DNA from: JAJEFO01 sp965214325
GTDB lineage: Bacteria; Pseudomonadota; Alphaproteobacteria; Rhodobacterales; Rhodobacteraceae
Reading direction: 5' to 3'
Assembly (NCBI GenBank): GCA_965214325.1
Contig: CBDCBG010000006.1
Location: 3,906,001-3,970,000, forward strand
Length of the DNA: 64,000 bases
Shown here: positions 34,676-43,269 of the stretch, piece by piece
Layout of the letters: each line of letters opens with the position of its first letter
Numbering within the stretch: position 1 is the stretch's first letter
The notes under the pieces: generated by a model
The model's database searches: none
What the model was told of the DNA's origin: nothing
Seen by the model: the letters and a program-made list of their open reading frames with translations, nothing else
Program-made: the position numbers and the translations under genes

Positions 34676-35965
34676 CTACGCCGTGGCCTTGGTCAGGGCC
34701 TGATCCAGATCCGCGATGATGTCGTCGGGATCCTCGATGCCGATCGACAGCCGGACCACGTTGTGCAGCGCCCCCGAGGCTTCCCTTTGCTCGTCGGTCA
34801 ACTGGCGGTGTGTCGTTGAAGCCGAGTGGATGATGAGCGAGCGCGCGTCGCCGAGGTTGGCGACATGGCTGAACAGCTCGACTGAATCTACGAGCCTCAC
34901 GCAGGCGTCATAGCCTCCCTTGATCGCGAAGCTGAACAACGCGCCGGCCCCCTTGGGGCAAATGCGCTCGACCCGGTCGAAATACGGCGAGCTCTTGAGC
35001 CCGGCATAGGTCACGCTCTCGATCCGATCGTCGGCTTCCAGCCACTTGGCCACCTTTTCTGCGTTTGCCACGTGCTTTTCCATGCGGAGCGACAGAGACT
35101 CCATCCCCATCAACGTGTAGTGCGCGCCTTGCGGGTTCATCGTCATGCCGAGGTCACGGAGTCCGACGGCGATCGAGTGGAAGGTGAATGCCATCGGCCC
35201 CAGTGCTTCGTGGAAGTCGAGGCCGTGATAGGCAGGCTCGGGCTCCGACAGCGACGGGAACTTGCCAGACGCGGACCAGTCGAACTTGCCTGAATCCACC
35301 AACGCGCCGCCTGTCACCGATCCGTTTCCGGTGAGATACTTGGTCGTGGAGTGCACGATGAGGGTCGCCCCGAAATCGATCGGACGGCAAAGGTATGGCG
35401 AGGCTGACGTGTTGTCGACGATGAGGGGCAGACCAACCTCGTCCGAGAGCTTGCCGATGGCGTCCAGGTCGGTGATGTAGCCGCCCGGGTTGGCGATCGA
35501 CTCGCAGAAGATCGCGCGAGTGTTCTCGTCCACCGCGGCCTTGACCGCGTCGAGGTCGTCGAAATCCACCAGCCTCGACGACCATCCGAAGCGCCTGATG
35601 GTCTGGGTGAGTTGCGTGTACGTCCCTCCATAAAGGCGTGTTGATGCCACGACATTGCACCCTGGCATCATCAGCGGAAAGAGGGCCATGATCTGCGCTG
35701 CATGGCCCGAAGAGCAGCAGATGCCGCCGACGCCGCCCTCGAGCGCGGCTATCCGTTCGGCCAGGGCGGCTACGGTCGGGTTGGTCAGCCTGGAATAGAT
35801 CCAGCCCACTTCCTGCAGGTTGAACAGGGCGGCGGCATGTTCGGAATCACGAAACACGAATGCGGTTGTCTGGTAGATGGGTACCTGGCGTGCACCGGTC
35901 GTCGGGTCGGGCGTGTTGCCTGCGTGCACCTGCAATGTGTCGAAGCCTTGTGGATGGTCGGGCAT
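34676..35965 (-). CDS. metY: O-acetylhomoserine sulfhydrylase (MetY-like)
   Basis: 429 residues. PLP-dependent Cys/Met metabolism enzyme that makes homocysteine from O-acetylhomoserine and sulfide. The PLP lysine is in HSTTKYLTGNG, and YSRLTNPTVAALAERIAALEGG plus the long inserted loops mark the MetY rather than the MetB/MetC type. GAGAGGAACTG precedes the ATG. The upstream 110 bp was inspected for a SAM-type riboswitch and none was recognised. Confidence 0.93.
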   Translation of the reverse strand: MPDHPQGFDTLQVHAGNTPDPTTGARQVPIYQTTAFVFRDSEHAAALFNLQEVGWIYSRLTNPTVAALAERIAALEGGVGGICCSSGHAAQIMALFPLMMPGCNVVASTRLYGGTYTQLTQTIRRFGWSSRLVDFDDLDAVKAAVDENTRAIFCESIANPGGYITDLDAIGKLSDEVGLPLIVDNTSASPYLCRPIDFGATLIVHSTTKYLTGNGSVTGGALVDSGKFDWSASGKFPSLSEPEPAYHGLDFHEALGPMAFTFHSIAVGLRDLGMTMNPQGAHYTLMGMESLSLRMEKHVANAEKVAKWLEADDRIESVTYAGLKSSPYFDRVERICPKGAGALFSFAIKGGYDACVRLVDSVELFSHVANLGDARSLIIHSASTTHRQLTDEQREASGALHNVVRLSIGIEDPDDIIADLDQALTKATA

Positions 35966-36075
35966 GTCGCAGTTCCTCTCAATCTGAATTGCCGCGTGAG
36001 ACTATTCGGGGTTCGGGATGGCTGCAACGCGAATGCGCCGCGCCGGACGTGGCATGCGATCTTGCCGGCGACCGG

Positions 36076-36894
36076 TCACTTCGGGCCGGTCCAGCTGGCT
36101 TCGGGGAGCGGCTGCCAGACCGGTGCACGCTTGTCGATGAACGCCTCGATGCCTTCGCGGGAATCGCGTTCCATCAGGTTTTCGACCATGACGCGGGCGG
36201 CATAGGCATAAGCCTCGCCGAGCGGCATTTCGACCTGTCGGTAGAACGCTTCCTTGCCGATCTTCAGGGTTGCGGGTGACTTCGCAGCGATCCGTTCGGC
36301 CAGTTCCGCCGTGGCCGCCACCAGATGGTCGGGCTCTACCACGCGGTTGACGAGGCCAAGCGCCCGGGCGCTTTCGGCAGGAACGGTCTCGCCCGTCAGC
36401 AGCATTTCCATCGCGGGTTTCCGCCCGATGTTTCGCGACAGGGCAACCATGGGCGTCGAGCAGAACAGCCCGATGTTGACTCCCGGAGTGGCGAAGCCGG
36501 CGGCTGCGGAGGCCACGGCGAGATCGCAGGACGCTACGAGCTGGCAGCCTGCGGCAGTGGCGACGCCTTGAACGGACGCGATGACGGGCTTCGGGCATCG
36601 CACGAGGGTTTGCATCATGCCCGAGCACGCTTCCATCGCATGTTCGAAGAATGCCCTGCCACCGTCAGGGTCCGCCCTTGCCTTGGTGATTTCCTTCAGG
36701 TCGTGGCCCGCCGAGAAGATCGTGCCTTCTGCCGCAAGGACGATGACGTGGACGCCGTCATCGGCTGCGAGTTCATCCGTGGCGTGGCGCAGGCGGTCGA
36801 TCAGTTCGAGTGACAAGGCGTTGCCACGCGTCGGGCGATTGAGTCGCATTTCCGCAATTGCACCGGTTCGGGTCAATGGCAGGATGTCATCCAT
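36076..36894 (-). CDS. Enoyl-CoA hydratase/isomerase family protein (ECHDC3-like)
   Basis: 272 residues from ATG 36894; longer frames upstream lack similarity. Crotonase fold: RPTRGNALSLELI near the N-terminus, the oxyanion-hole segments FSAGHDL and ATAAGCQLV, and NIGLFCSTPMVALSR. The last segment is like ECHDC3-type proteins, in which one of the two catalytic Glu residues of classical hydratases is missing, so hydratase activity is uncertain. It lies about 110 bp upstream of metY on the same strand. Confidence 0.85.
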   Translation of the reverse strand: MDDILPLTRTGAIAEMRLNRPTRGNALSLELIDRLRHATDELAADDGVHVIVLAAEGTIFSAGHDLKEITKARADPDGGRAFFEHAMEACSGMMQTLVRCPKPVIASVQGVATAAGCQLVASCDLAVASAAAGFATPGVNIGLFCSTPMVALSRNIGRKPAMEMLLTGETVPAESARALGLVNRVVEPDHLVAATAELAERIAAKSPATLKIGKEAFYRQVEMPLGEAYAYAARVMVENLMERDSREGIEAFIDKRAPVWQPLPEASWTGPK

Positions 36895-37292
36895 GTCGCG
36901 GATCCTTCGGCGTTGCCCGGATTGTGGCCTGGGAGCACGGGAAAGGCCATAGCCTCTGCCACCGTTTGTTGACCGCGTTCGCATTTCCGCATCGCGAATC
37001 CGGAAATGCGCGGGCTGTCCCGCCCGGCGGCCTGACGCATGTCGCGTCGGCAGGTCGACCTTGCCTCTTGACCCGGCGCGGCGGCCGGGAACTTGCGCGC
37101 ACGACAATCATCGGACGCGGCCTCCGCGCCATGCAGTGCCGCGTCTCCGGGCCCATCCGGACACATTGCGTCTGGCACGAGCAAGGCGGCGCCGTCCGGG
37201 CGCCGGCTGCCGAACAGCCGGCTTCGGCACGCTTTCCGGATTTCGCTGCGCATTGGGGCCTTGTGATCGAATTCGCAATCGGCGGGGCGGGC
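36895..37292. other. Intergenic region without recognised features
   Basis: About 400 bases between the enoyl-CoA hydratase start and the oppC end. Open frames exist on both strands but none has recognisable similarity. It should contain the promoter of the hydratase gene and the end of the opp transcript; no clear terminator was seen. Confidence 0.4.
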
Positions 37293-37596
37293 TCAGCGTC
37301 CGCGAATTCGAGGATCGAGGGCGTCGCGTATTCCGTCACCGACGTAGTTCACGGACAGCACGATGAGAGAGATCATGAGGCCGGGCCAAAGAACGCGTTC
37401 CGGATAGAGTTCCATCCGGTCGACGGCGTCGAAGAGCAGCTTGCCCCAGGTGGGAAAGTCCGGAGGAAACCCGAATCCGAGGAACGAAAGCGCGCTTTCG
37501 GTGATGATCGCCGTGGCGATGCCGAGCGTGGCCGACACCATGATGGGCGACATCACGTTCGGCAGGAGGTGGCGGGCAATCATTTTCGGCGGAGAG

Positions 37597-37655
37597 CGAT
37601 CGAACGGGCCGCGAGGACGAACTCGCGTTCCTTGAGAGCCAGGACGTCGCCTCTG
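37597..37655. repeat. 59-bp direct repeat in oppC, copy 1
   Basis: Identical over 59 bases to 37707-37765. This copy lies in the expected position for the EAA-loop coding segment (upstream TSWMQTARIV, downstream MIARHLLPN), so it is probably the original. Confidence 0.9.
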
Positions 37656-37706
37656 ACGATTCGTGCCGTTTGCATCCAGGACGTGGCGCCCACGAGCACG
37701 AGGTTC

Positions 37707-37765
37707 CGATCGAACGGGCCGCGAGGACGAACTCGCGTTCCTTGAGAGCCAGGACGTCGCCTCTG
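37707..37765. repeat. 59-bp direct repeat in oppC, copy 2
   Basis: Exact copy of 37597-37655, offset by 110 bp, which is not a multiple of three. It sits between the segments for FGPEGG and the following membrane helix, where no such sequence is expected, so it is probably the inserted copy. Confidence 0.9.
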
Positions 37766-38302
37766 CCGCCTTCGGGCCCGAAGATGCCCGACAATCGGTC
37801 GCGGAAGAGCAGGACCGCGACAAGGAGAAGCGGCAGGAGGGGCAAGGCGAGGAAGAGATCGGTGAACCGCATGAGGATGCCGTCAAGGGCGCGGAAATAG
37901 CCCGCCAGCACCCCGATCAGGGTGCCGACGAACACGGACAGAAGCATGGCGGCAAGACCCACGGCGAGCGATACGCGCCCGCCGGCCAGCAACCGGCCGA
38001 GGGTGTCGCGACCCAGGTTGTCGGTGCCAAGAGGATGCGCCCAGCTGACCTTGGCCGAAGACTCCCAGAGGGCCACGTAGATCGGCCGCGTATCGCGAAG
38101 TTCCAGGAAGTCGCGGCCCGTGGGAACGAATTTAGGGTCGTTCCAGTAGACCCAGGGCCCTGCGACGGTCATCAGGATGATGCAGAGGAAAACGGCCCCG
38201 CCCCACATCGCGCCGCGGTGGCGCTTGAACTGGTCCCATATGTCCGCCCATTGGGAGCGGGGAGTTGTGGAGAGTTCCGTTCGCTCCGTGGAAATCCGGG
38301 AA

Positions 38303-39310
38303 TCAGTCATAGCGGATCCGCGGGTCAAGAATGCCGTAGAGTATGTCGGCGACGAGGTTGAACAGCACGATCAGCACCGCGAAGATGAAGGTCAGTGTCT
38401 GGACCATCGGCAGGTCGTTGGCCTGGATGGCGGTGATCAGCAACTGGCCGATGCCGTTCACCTTGAAAATCTGCTCGGTGATGATGGCGCCACCGAAGAT
38501 GGCCGGCACGCCAAGCGCAATGACGGTGACGACCGGGATCAGGGAGTTGCGGAGGACGTGCACCAGAACCACGGTCTTCTCGCCAAGGCCCTTTGCACGT
38601 GCCGTGCGCACGTAGTCCTGATTGAGGTTGTCCAGCATGGAAGCCCGCATGAAGCGCGAGAGTTGGGAAGTGATCTGCAGGGCAAGCACCATGACGGGCA
38701 TGATCATTTGCTTGAGCTGGAAGACGAAGCTGTCCCAGTCGCTGACCTTGTGGGTCGTGTCGTAGATCGAGGGGAACCAGCCGAGCCAGACCGAGAAAAC
38801 CACGATCACGAGAACGCCCGAGAAGAAGGGCGGGACCGAAAAGCCCACCATGGTGACGAACGTGCCGGAGTTGTCGAACCAGGAATACTGCCGGTAGGCC
38901 GAGTAGATGCCGATCGGGAGCGCGATGAGGATGGCCACGACATAGGCGACGCCGACGACCCAAAGCGTCTGGGGCAACCGCTGGATCACGATGTCCATGA
39001 CAGGTGAGCGTGTCTGCCAGGAGATCACGCGCTGCTTGCCTTCGCCAAGGGACGTGCCGATGGTTGCGTCGACGAAGTGAAGCGGCTCGACCACGAAGAA
39101 CTGGTAGAGCCACTTCGGGAAGGCAACGTACCAGGGCTGTCCGACGCCGAGAGCCTCGCGCATCCTTTCCTTGACATCGGGCGGAACCGTCAGCGGCACC
39201 TGCGCCATCGGATCGCCCGGCGCAAGCTTCAGGAGAAGGAAGATGACGAGGCTGATGAACAGCAGCGTCGGCACGCTCAGGAGCAGGCGTCGGATCGTGT
39301 AGGTCAGCAT
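38303..39310 (-). CDS. Peptide-type ABC transporter permease (OppB-like)
   Basis: 335 residues, starting with RRLLLSVPTLLFISLVIF as a membrane anchor. It has the large periplasmic loop, the EAA loop (RTARAKGLGEKTVVLVHVLRN) and the terminal DPRIRYD. The stop overlaps the oppC start by 8 bases. It follows oppA after a hairpin. It needs a functional OppC partner, which is broken here. Confidence 0.93.
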   Translation of the reverse strand: MLTYTIRRLLLSVPTLLFISLVIFLLLKLAPGDPMAQVPLTVPPDVKERMREALGVGQPWYVAFPKWLYQFFVVEPLHFVDATIGTSLGEGKQRVISWQTRSPVMDIVIQRLPQTLWVVGVAYVVAILIALPIGIYSAYRQYSWFDNSGTFVTMVGFSVPPFFSGVLVIVVFSVWLGWFPSIYDTTHKVSDWDSFVFQLKQMIMPVMVLALQITSQLSRFMRASMLDNLNQDYVRTARAKGLGEKTVVLVHVLRNSLIPVVTVIALGVPAIFGGAIITEQIFKVNGIGQLLITAIQANDLPMVQTLTFIFAVLIVLFNLVADILYGILDPRIRYD

Positions 39311-39327
39311 GTCATTGGCCAGGTGGA

Positions 39328-39348
39328 GGGGCGGGACAGGCCCGCCCC
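39328..39348 (-). terminator. Hairpin between oppA and oppB
   Basis: GGGGCGGG (39328-39335) and CCCGCCCC (39341-39348) form a perfect 8-bp GC stem with a 5-base loop in the 48-bp gap between the binding-protein and permease genes. No T-run follows. It probably protects oppA mRNA or partly terminates transcription. Confidence 0.6.
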
Positions 39349-39358
39349 ATCGCCCGTG

Positions 39359-41074
39359 TCAGTTGCCGATCCTGTGCCAGTCGGCAATGTTCCACAACTC
39401 GCTGTCCCAGACATTCAGCCTGATGCCGCCAAGGCTGTTGGCATGCGCCGAGAGACGGCCGCGGTGGACAAGCGGGATCATCATGCCGTTCTCGATGGCC
39501 ATGTCATTCAGCTGTGCCGCGATCTCTCCCCGCCGGCCGACGTCCGCGGTCTTGGAGAGTTCTGCATGAAGCGCGTCGTATTCCTCCATGCAGAACCGCG
39601 AGATGTTCTCGCCCTGCCATTGCGTTTCAGGCGAAGGCGCCTTGTCGCACAGCCCGTTGCCAAGATAGGCCTGCGGGTCGGTGCCGTTGAAGGTGTTGGC
39701 GTACATCTCGATGTCGGCATAGAACTTCTGGAACGTGTCGGGAGAGCCCGGATCGCCTCCGAAGAACACGGACGCGTCGAGGTTCCGCAACTCGGTCTCG
39801 ATGCCGATTTCGGCCCACCACTGCTTGATCAGCGCCTGGAAGTCCTGACGCACGGCGTTGGTCGATGTCTGGTACAGCACGCTGAGCGGCACGCCGTCCT
39901 TTTCCCTCACGCCATCGCCGTCGGTGTCCACGATGCCGGCCTCATCGAGAAGGGCGTTCGCCCCGGCGATGTCCTGCGTCGAGCAGTCAAAGGTCGTGGA
40001 CGCATAGATCTGCGGCACCGGCACCCAGTTGCAGGTGACGCGGCCGGCCTGGCCGTAGCCGATGTCGACCAGGAGCGGCCGGTCGATGGCCATCGACAGG
40101 GCGTTGTAGACCGCCGGATCCTGAAGAAACGGATGCGGACGCACCGTTGAGCGCTCATCCGGCCCGAGTGCGGGATCAGGATTGGTGTTGTTCAGCATCA
40201 GGCGCTCGACGAGCGGACCGAAGCCGGCCACCGGCGTGCCCTTGCCACCCTCCTGCATCTTCGCGATCACGTCGGGCGCGAGCTGGAGGTTCCAGGCATA
40301 GTCGAATTCGCCGGTTTCCATGACGGCACGGCCTGCCGCGGTCGCGTCGCCGCCGCCCTTGAACGTCACCGAGGCGAAGGCCGGCTTGCCTTCGACCCGG
40401 TAGTTCTCGTTCGCCGCGAAGGAAATCACGTCATTCGGCTTGAACTCGGAAACGACAAAGGGGCCCGTGCCGATCGGGTTGAAGTTTGCTTCCGTGCATT
40501 CCGGTGCCTTCGCGCCAAGGCAGTCGGCAAACTGGGCAGCCTGGATGACCGGGGCCTCGCCACCGACGAATGGCCCGTACGGGTTGGGCGTGGGCTTGTC
40601 GAAAGTGACGACTACGGTAAGCGCGTCCGGTGTTTCGACGCTGACGACGCCCTCGTACTTTGTTGCCTGGGCGCATCCGCCTTCGGGATGCGTGCAGTAG
40701 TCGTAGGTGAACTTGGCATCCGCGGACGTGAACGGCGTGCCGTCGGACCAGACAAGGCCCTCGGTGATGTTCCAGGTGATCTGGGTCAGGTCCTGGCTCA
40801 CGCCGCCATTCGCGACCGTCGGAATCTCGTCGACCAGCCAGGGCGTCAGGTTGCCGTCCTCGTCGTAGCGCGCGAGAGGCTCGATCACGAGCGACGCGCT
40901 CTCAACGTCCTTTGTGCCACCGGAGAGGTAAGGGTTCAGGATCGACGGCGCTTGCCAATAGATGATCTTGACCTCGCCATCACGTCCGCGCGGACCTTCG
41001 TGGCCGGAGGCAAGCGCCATTGTCGCAAGCCCCGCTGCCGCCGCAGCCCCGATGAGAATGGTAACTGGTCTCAT
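39359..41074 (-). CDS. Peptide-type ABC transporter solute-binding protein (family 5)
   Basis: 571 residues from ATG 41074, with AAGGGAG upstream. The signal peptide RPVTILIGAAAAAGLATMALA leads to the periplasm. Family-5 landmarks are ITEGLVWSDGTPFTSADAKF, FVGGEAPVIQ and a long C-terminal lobe. Paired Cys residues (CTHPEGGCAQ, and DCLGAKAPEC) could form disulfides. It is first gene of the opp transcript, divergent from oppDF. Peptides are the likely ligand, perhaps supplying the ArgE-family deacylase encoded after oppDF. Confidence 0.92.
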   Translation of the reverse strand: MRPVTILIGAAAAAGLATMALASGHEGPRGRDGEVKIIYWQAPSILNPYLSGGTKDVESASLVIEPLARYDEDGNLTPWLVDEIPTVANGGVSQDLTQITWNITEGLVWSDGTPFTSADAKFTYDYCTHPEGGCAQATKYEGVVSVETPDALTVVVTFDKPTPNPYGPFVGGEAPVIQAAQFADCLGAKAPECTEANFNPIGTGPFVVSEFKPNDVISFAANENYRVEGKPAFASVTFKGGGDATAAGRAVMETGEFDYAWNLQLAPDVIAKMQEGGKGTPVAGFGPLVERLMLNNTNPDPALGPDERSTVRPHPFLQDPAVYNALSMAIDRPLLVDIGYGQAGRVTCNWVPVPQIYASTTFDCSTQDIAGANALLDEAGIVDTDGDGVREKDGVPLSVLYQTSTNAVRQDFQALIKQWWAEIGIETELRNLDASVFFGGDPGSPDTFQKFYADIEMYANTFNGTDPQAYLGNGLCDKAPSPETQWQGENISRFCMEEYDALHAELSKTADVGRRGEIAAQLNDMAIENGMMIPLVHRGRLSAHANSLGGIRLNVWDSELWNIADWHRIGN

Positions 41075-41448
41075 TGCTTCACTCCCTTTGGTTTCCAATC
41101 ACTGTTTCCTGTCCGGAATCGCGGGATCGATTCGGGTCGGAATCTCCGCAGGTTACTACAGCGCGCGCGCGCTCCAACACCTTTCTTGAATTTCAATCGC
41201 GACGCGAGGACCCGAATTGCGGGATGCGCGAACGACAGGATGAGGGAACCGGCCAGGAAGGACGGCCCGGCGCCGCTCCGGGACGCATCGCCACTTCGGA
41301 CGCCATGAGATGGCTCAGGCGACACAGCGGCAAGCTTGCCCGTTGGCTGGCAAATGGCCGTGCGCCGGGAAAAGGCGTTTCCTGGCGCGTTCCGTTTGAC
41401 ACCTTTCACCGGTGGGGATTAGCGTTTCACAACCGCTCGCCTCCAAGG
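41075..41448. other. Divergent promoter region oppA/oppDF
   Basis: About 370 bases with a GC-repeat run near 41,160. It must hold both divergent promoters. A possible forward promoter is listed separately. No operator palindrome was recognised. Confidence 0.45.
41396..41424 (+). promoter_or_regulatory. Possible oppDF promoter
   Basis: TTGACA (41396-41401) is a perfect -35 box, but the -10 candidate 17 bp on (TTAGCG) is poor. It lies about 25 bp upstream of the proposed oppDF start. Confidence 0.35.
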
Positions 41449-43269
41449 ATGCCCATGCTTGCCCAACCGCTCGCCTCGCTGAGAAGGCTTCGTGTCGAAT
41501 TCCAGACAAGGGACGGACCGGTGCTGGGTGTCGAGGACGTCAGTTTCGACATTCAGCCGGGCGAGACCCTCTGCGTCGTCGGCGAATCCGGATCCGGCAA
41601 GTCCGTGTCGTCCCTTTCGCTCGTCCGTCTGGTGGAATTCGGGGGTGGCGAGATCGCGGGCGGTGAACTCCTGTTCGATCGCGGCGCAAAAGGAGGTGTC
41701 GTCGACGTCTCGAAGGCCGACGACGCCCTGATGCGGACAATCCGCGGCAACGAGATCGGCATCATCTTTCAGGAGCCGATGACATCCCTCAATCCGGTGT
41801 TCACGATCGGACGGCAGTTGACCGAGGGCCTGCGCGTTCACAAGGGGATGACCCGTGGGCAGGCGACGAAGCATGCGCTGGATCTTCTGCGTCGCGTGCG
41901 CATTCCGGAACCTGAACGGCGGTTGAAGCAGTATCCGCATGAACTTTCCGGAGGCATGCGGCAACGCGTCGTGATCGCCATGGCACTGGCCTGCGAGCCC
42001 AGGCTGCTGATCGCGGACGAGCCGACAACGGCACTCGACGTGACCATCCAGGCGGAGATCCTGGCTCTGGTTGATCGCCTGAAGCGCGAGACCGGGACGT
42101 CTGTCCTCTTCATCACGCATGACATGGCCGTCGTTGCGCAGATGGCGGACCGGGTCGTGGTCATGTTCCGCGGCAAGAAGGTGGAGGAAGGGCCAGTCCG
42201 TCAGATTTTCCAGGCTCCGCAGCATGAATACACCAAGGCGCTGCTCGCGGCGGTGCCGAAACTGGGAGAAATGCGCGGCAAGCCGGCGCCAGAGCCCATG
42301 CGGCTGATGGGCGATCAGCATCGCGATCTCGCGTCCCTGGCAGCGGCGGAGGACGAACCGCTCCTCGACGTGAAGAATCTTGCCACCCGCTTTCCGGTAA
42401 GCGGGGGATTCCTGCGTCGGACCGTCGCCTATGTGCATGCCGTCGAGGACGTATCGTTCCAGGTCCGGGCCGGGCAGACACTGAGCCTCGTCGGCGAGTC
42501 CGGCTGCGGCAAGTCCTCCTGTGGCCGATCGGTGCTCAGGCTGGTCGAACCGGTTTCGGGCGAGGTCTGGCTGGGCGGACGGAACGTTCTGGAACTGGAT
42601 GCCGGGGAACTGCGACTTGCGCGGCGCGACATGCAGATGGTGTTTCAGGATCCGTTCGCGTCGTTGAACCCGCAGATGAAGCTCTCCGACCAGATCGCCG
42701 AGCCCTTGCTGAACTATGGCGCGGGCGATGCCTCGGAACGGGCCGACCGGGTCGCCGAACTTCTCGACCGGGTGCACCTGCCAAGGAACTTCGTGAGCCG
42801 ATATCCGCACGAGCTGTCGGGCGGGCAGCGGCAACGGATAGCGATCGCACGGGCCCTGGCCCTGAATCCCAAGCTCATCGTTGCCGATGAAGCCGTGAGC
42901 GCGCTGGACGTGAGCGTGCAGGCGCAGGTTCTCAATCTCCTGATGGCGCTGCAGGCGGAGCTCGGAATCTCGATGCTGTTCATCAGCCACGACATGGCAG
43001 TGGTCGAACGGGTAAGCCACACGGTCGGCGTGATGTACTTGGGCCGGATCGTCGAGATCGGGTCGCGGGCGGCGATTTTCGAGGATCCGCGGCACGAATA
43101 CACGAAGTCGCTGCTGGCAGCCGTGCCTGTCGCCGATCCGGATCAGAGAAAGAGCGAGAAGGACCTGAACTTCAAGCCGATTCCGTCGCCGATCTTTCCT
43201 ATAGGGCACGAACCCGGGCCATCGGTCTATGAAGAGGTGGCAGCAGGGCATTTCGTGCTTGCGTCATGA
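41449..43269 (+). CDS. Fused peptide-type ABC transporter ATPase (OppD-OppF)
   Basis: 606 residues from ATG 41449; ATG 41455 is equally possible and has AAGGA five bases upstream. There are two ABC domains: first GESGSGKS, SGGMRQRV, LLIADEPTTALD; second GESGCGKS, LSGGQRQRI, LIVADEAVSALD. It is divergent from oppA-B-C, its cognate components, and overlaps argE by ATGA. It closely parallels the other fused ATPase in the window, so the two peptide systems look like paralogues. Confidence 0.93.
   Translation: MPMLAQPLASLRRLRVEFQTRDGPVLGVEDVSFDIQPGETLCVVGESGSGKSVSSLSLVRLVEFGGGEIAGGELLFDRGAKGGVVDVSKADDALMRTIRGNEIGIIFQEPMTSLNPVFTIGRQLTEGLRVHKGMTRGQATKHALDLLRRVRIPEPERRLKQYPHELSGGMRQRVVIAMALACEPRLLIADEPTTALDVTIQAEILALVDRLKRETGTSVLFITHDMAVVAQMADRVVVMFRGKKVEEGPVRQIFQAPQHEYTKALLAAVPKLGEMRGKPAPEPMRLMGDQHRDLASLAAAEDEPLLDVKNLATRFPVSGGFLRRTVAYVHAVEDVSFQVRAGQTLSLVGESGCGKSSCGRSVLRLVEPVSGEVWLGGRNVLELDAGELRLARRDMQMVFQDPFASLNPQMKLSDQIAEPLLNYGAGDASERADRVAELLDRVHLPRNFVSRYPHELSGGQRQRIAIARALALNPKLIVADEAVSALDVSVQAQVLNLLMALQAELGISMLFISHDMAVVERVSHTVGVMYLGRIVEIGSRAAIFEDPRHEYTKSLLAAVPVADPDQRKSEKDLNFKPIPSPIFPIGHEPGPSVYEEVAAGHFVLAS

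Larger units (their letters stand above)
37293..38310 (-). pseudogene. Peptide-type ABC permease (OppC-like), frame-disrupted
   Basis: Reading from ATG 38310 the first roughly 180 residues are a normal OppC: membrane helix GAVFLCIILMTVAGPWVY, AHPLGTDNLGRDTLG, and GRVSLAVGLAAMLLSVF. After FGPEGG a 59-bp segment encoding RGDVLALKEREFVLAARSI appears twice, and the intervening sequence is read out of frame. A second shift after the later copy restores the frame for KMIARHLLPNVMSPIMV to the end at 37293. At least two lesions therefore separate intact N- and C-terminal halves. It is either a recent pseudogene or an assembly error; the neighbouring genes are intact. Confidence 0.85.

Noticed and set aside
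35966..36075. Possible SAM-type riboswitch upstream of metY
   Set aside because: I looked for the SAM-II and SAM/SAH core patterns expected before met genes in Alphaproteobacteria and could not match either.
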